Source of the DNA: a bacterium
GTDB lineage: Bacteria > Chloroflexota > Dormibacteria > UBA8260 > Bog-877
Length of the DNA stretch: 5,999 nucleotides
Assembly: GCA_021791455.1 (NCBI GenBank)
Contig: JAJYWM010000362.1
Coordinates: forward strand, 1 to 5,999
Direction: 5' to 3'
A model generated the notes under the pieces. That model was not told where the DNA came from. It made no database searches and was given only the letters and a program-made list of their open reading frames with translations. Made by a program: the position numbers and the translations under genes. Below, in pieces: positions 5,181 to 5,999 of this stretch (within the stretch, counting starts at the first letter, position 1; the number at the start of each line of letters is the position of its first letter).

Positions 5181-5404
5181 GATAGCTCCCAGCGGGTGTC
5201 GGTGCTGAACAGTTCGTCGTCCTCGGCCGCAGTCATGGCTACTTCGCTGAATTGTCCCCGCAGCGCGCGAGGCCCCCGGGCGGGCACCAGGCGCGCCACC
5301 ACTCGCCCATGTTTGGTGATCTCGATCTGCTCTCCGGCGGCAACCTCTTCGAGGAGCGCCAGCATCTTGGCCTTTACCTCGGTAGCGCCCATAGTTCTTA
5401 CCAT
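5177..5404 (-). CDS. Phd/YefM-family antitoxin
   Basis: This 75-residue antitoxin binds the downstream PIN toxin and, in this family, represses its own operon. GATEVKAKMLALLEEVAAGE (residues 6-25) and IEITKHGRVVARLVPAR (27-43) make up the Phd/YefM DNA-binding and dimerisation fold. The tail (SEVAMTAAEDDELFSTDTRW) is acidic and hydrophobic, as in toxin-neutralising segments. Three in-frame starts exist. The ATG at 5404 is preferred because it lies exactly 6 nt after a -10 box (leaderless transcript) and gives the usual 5-residue lead before GATE. GTG 5431 lies upstream of the predicted transcription start and is unlikely. ATG 5392 would trim four residues. The stop overlaps the toxin ATG by 4 nt. 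Confidence 0.88.
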   Translation of the reverse strand: MVRTMGATEVKAKMLALLEEVAAGEQIEITKHGRVVARLVPARGPRALRGQFSEVAMTAAEDDELFSTDTRWELS

Positions 5405-5439
5405 ATGGTCACTATAGTAGTCATTTCTCACCGCGTGAA
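5399..5439 (-). promoter_or_regulatory. phd-vapC promoter with two palindromes one helical turn apart
   Basis: On the minus strand, TTCACG (5439-5434) and TATAGT (5416-5411) are -35 and -10 hexamers with an ideal 17-nt spacer. The -10 ends 6 nt before ATG 5404, so the mRNA should be leaderless, and no Shine-Dalgarno is seen. Two perfect palindromes overlap it: ACTATAGT (5411-5418) on the -10 box and ACCATATGGT (5400-5409) on the start codon. Their centres, 5414.5 and 5404.5, are 10 bp apart, one turn of B-DNA. They are good candidates for paired Phd dimer sites; that role is inferred. Confidence 0.65.
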
Positions 5440-5817
5440 CTCAGAACGGTGTCCGACCCTCGATGGGACCAGTTCGGCACCGGTCACGCCAAGCACGAAC
5501 TGACTGGGGCCGAATGTGCTCGCACCCTAAGAGCCAGCACCGCCCGAGCCGCCAGCTTCTGCCCACGGCGGCTCAGAGAAATCGGACCGCAGCTGCGCGC
5601 GGCACCGGCAGTCCTGCAACTCTGACCCAGCACCGACGACCCTTTCCCCACCGCTGGCACGTCCGCATCATGGCGACGGCGGATGCCGGAATATGGCGAT
5701 CTCGCACCTTCATGGTGCCGGGCGTCGCCAGGGATGTGCACCCGACCGACTTGGATGCCTTGCTCCCGGCGGCCTGAGCGCGTGCGCGCGGACTGCAGCG
5801 GTTGCGACTTCACGAGC
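5405..5817. other. Gap upstream of the phd-vapC locus, no supported gene
   Basis: Beyond the phd promoter, no frame on either strand looks like a real protein. A minus-strand frame of 154 codons (5948-5484) is rich in Arg, Ser and Ala with no recognisable fold. Plus-strand frames from GTG 5449 (about 59 codons) and ATG 5670 (35 codons, ending LDALLPAA at 5777) lack ribosome binding sites and known motifs. No tRNA, terminator or direct repeat was seen. Confidence 0.5.
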
Positions 5818-5997
5818 TCACCAAACCGAGCGGTAGCCGAAGTACAGCTCGCGACCGCCGTGGTCGGCGCGCAGTTCCAAGCGCTTCTAGTCAGAGTGAA
5901 AATAGGGGATGGTCGCTTCCTCGGGGGCAAAGTTGGCCGGGTTGACATGCACCGCCCCTCGCAGCTGGCTGCGTGGCGGTTGGCGGGAGGTTGCTGC
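5818..5997 (-). pseudogene. Unidentified gene end with in-frame amber codon, cut by window edge
   Basis: One minus-strand frame entering from the right edge reads protein-like sequence, including LRGAVHVNPANFAPEEA and TIPYFHSD. It then meets TAG at 5889-5887, and the same frame continues as KRLELRADHGG and RELYFGYRSVW to a TGA at 5820-5818. Text on both sides of the TAG looks like one protein, with alternating strand-like segments, so the simplest reading is a nonsense-mutated C-terminal end. The other two frames across this stretch look random. I do not recognise the family. Alternatives are a real stop at TAG followed by chance sequence, or a sequencing error. Confidence 0.35.
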
Positions 5998-5999
5998 TG

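Noticed and set aside
5484..5948. 154-codon minus-strand frame at the right end
   Set aside because: Composition is Arg/Ser/Ala-rich without structure, and the neighbouring frame over 5818-5997 reads far more like protein.
1..5999. CRISPR array or insertion-sequence ends
   Set aside because: No regularly spaced repeats, no transposase motif and no paired terminal inverted repeats were seen on reading both strands.

Overview
The window is high-GC DNA (roughly two thirds G+C by eye). Its codon use, its GTG/TTG/ATG starts and its apparently leaderless promoters fit an actinobacterium. The species cannot be told from the sequence. Most of the window reads as an accessory region. It holds compact toxin-antitoxin (TA) loci, small stand-alone enzymes, a tRNA fragment and decayed coding sequence, separated by gene-poor gaps.

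Layout. Positions 1-413 (minus strand) carry a MazE-like antitoxin with a strong ribosome binding site. It is followed, with a 4-nt overlap, by a mazF toxin gene broken by two single-base frameshifts and cut by the window edge. Positions 659-1317 (plus) hold a complete vapBC pair: a ribbon-helix-helix antitoxin and a PIN toxin, overlapping by 4 nt. Positions 1318-1825 are gene-poor but contain an isolated 10-bp palindrome and the 3' half of a tRNA-Gln(CUG) gene. A tRNA 3' fragment of this kind is typical of the attachment site left at one end of an integrated element, and its orientation would place that element to the left, on the TA side.

Positions 1826-3478 form a separate group: a VOC/glyoxalase-like protein (minus), divergent from a two-gene operon (plus). 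That operon encodes a MarR-type regulator with a C-terminal four-cysteine cluster and a YdeI/OmpD-associated family protein, with stop and start codons overlapping. A perfect 11-bp palindrome lies in the divergent promoter region and is the natural candidate operator. Positions 3479-3978 have no gene I can support. Positions 3979-4770 (plus) encode an APH-fold phosphotransferase. It converges with a second complete TA pair at 4788-5404 (minus), a Phd/YefM antitoxin with a PIN toxin, whose promoter contains two perfect palindromes centred exactly 10 bp apart over the -10 box and the start codon. Positions 5405-5817 hold no supported gene. The right edge shows the decayed end of an unidentified gene with an in-frame amber codon.

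Three different TA families within 5.4 kb, one with its toxin inactivated while the antitoxin stays open, together with the tRNA fragment, suggest repeated insertion and decay. I see no clear new defence system. The least ordinary functional unit is the Cys-cluster MarR, YdeI and VOC group.
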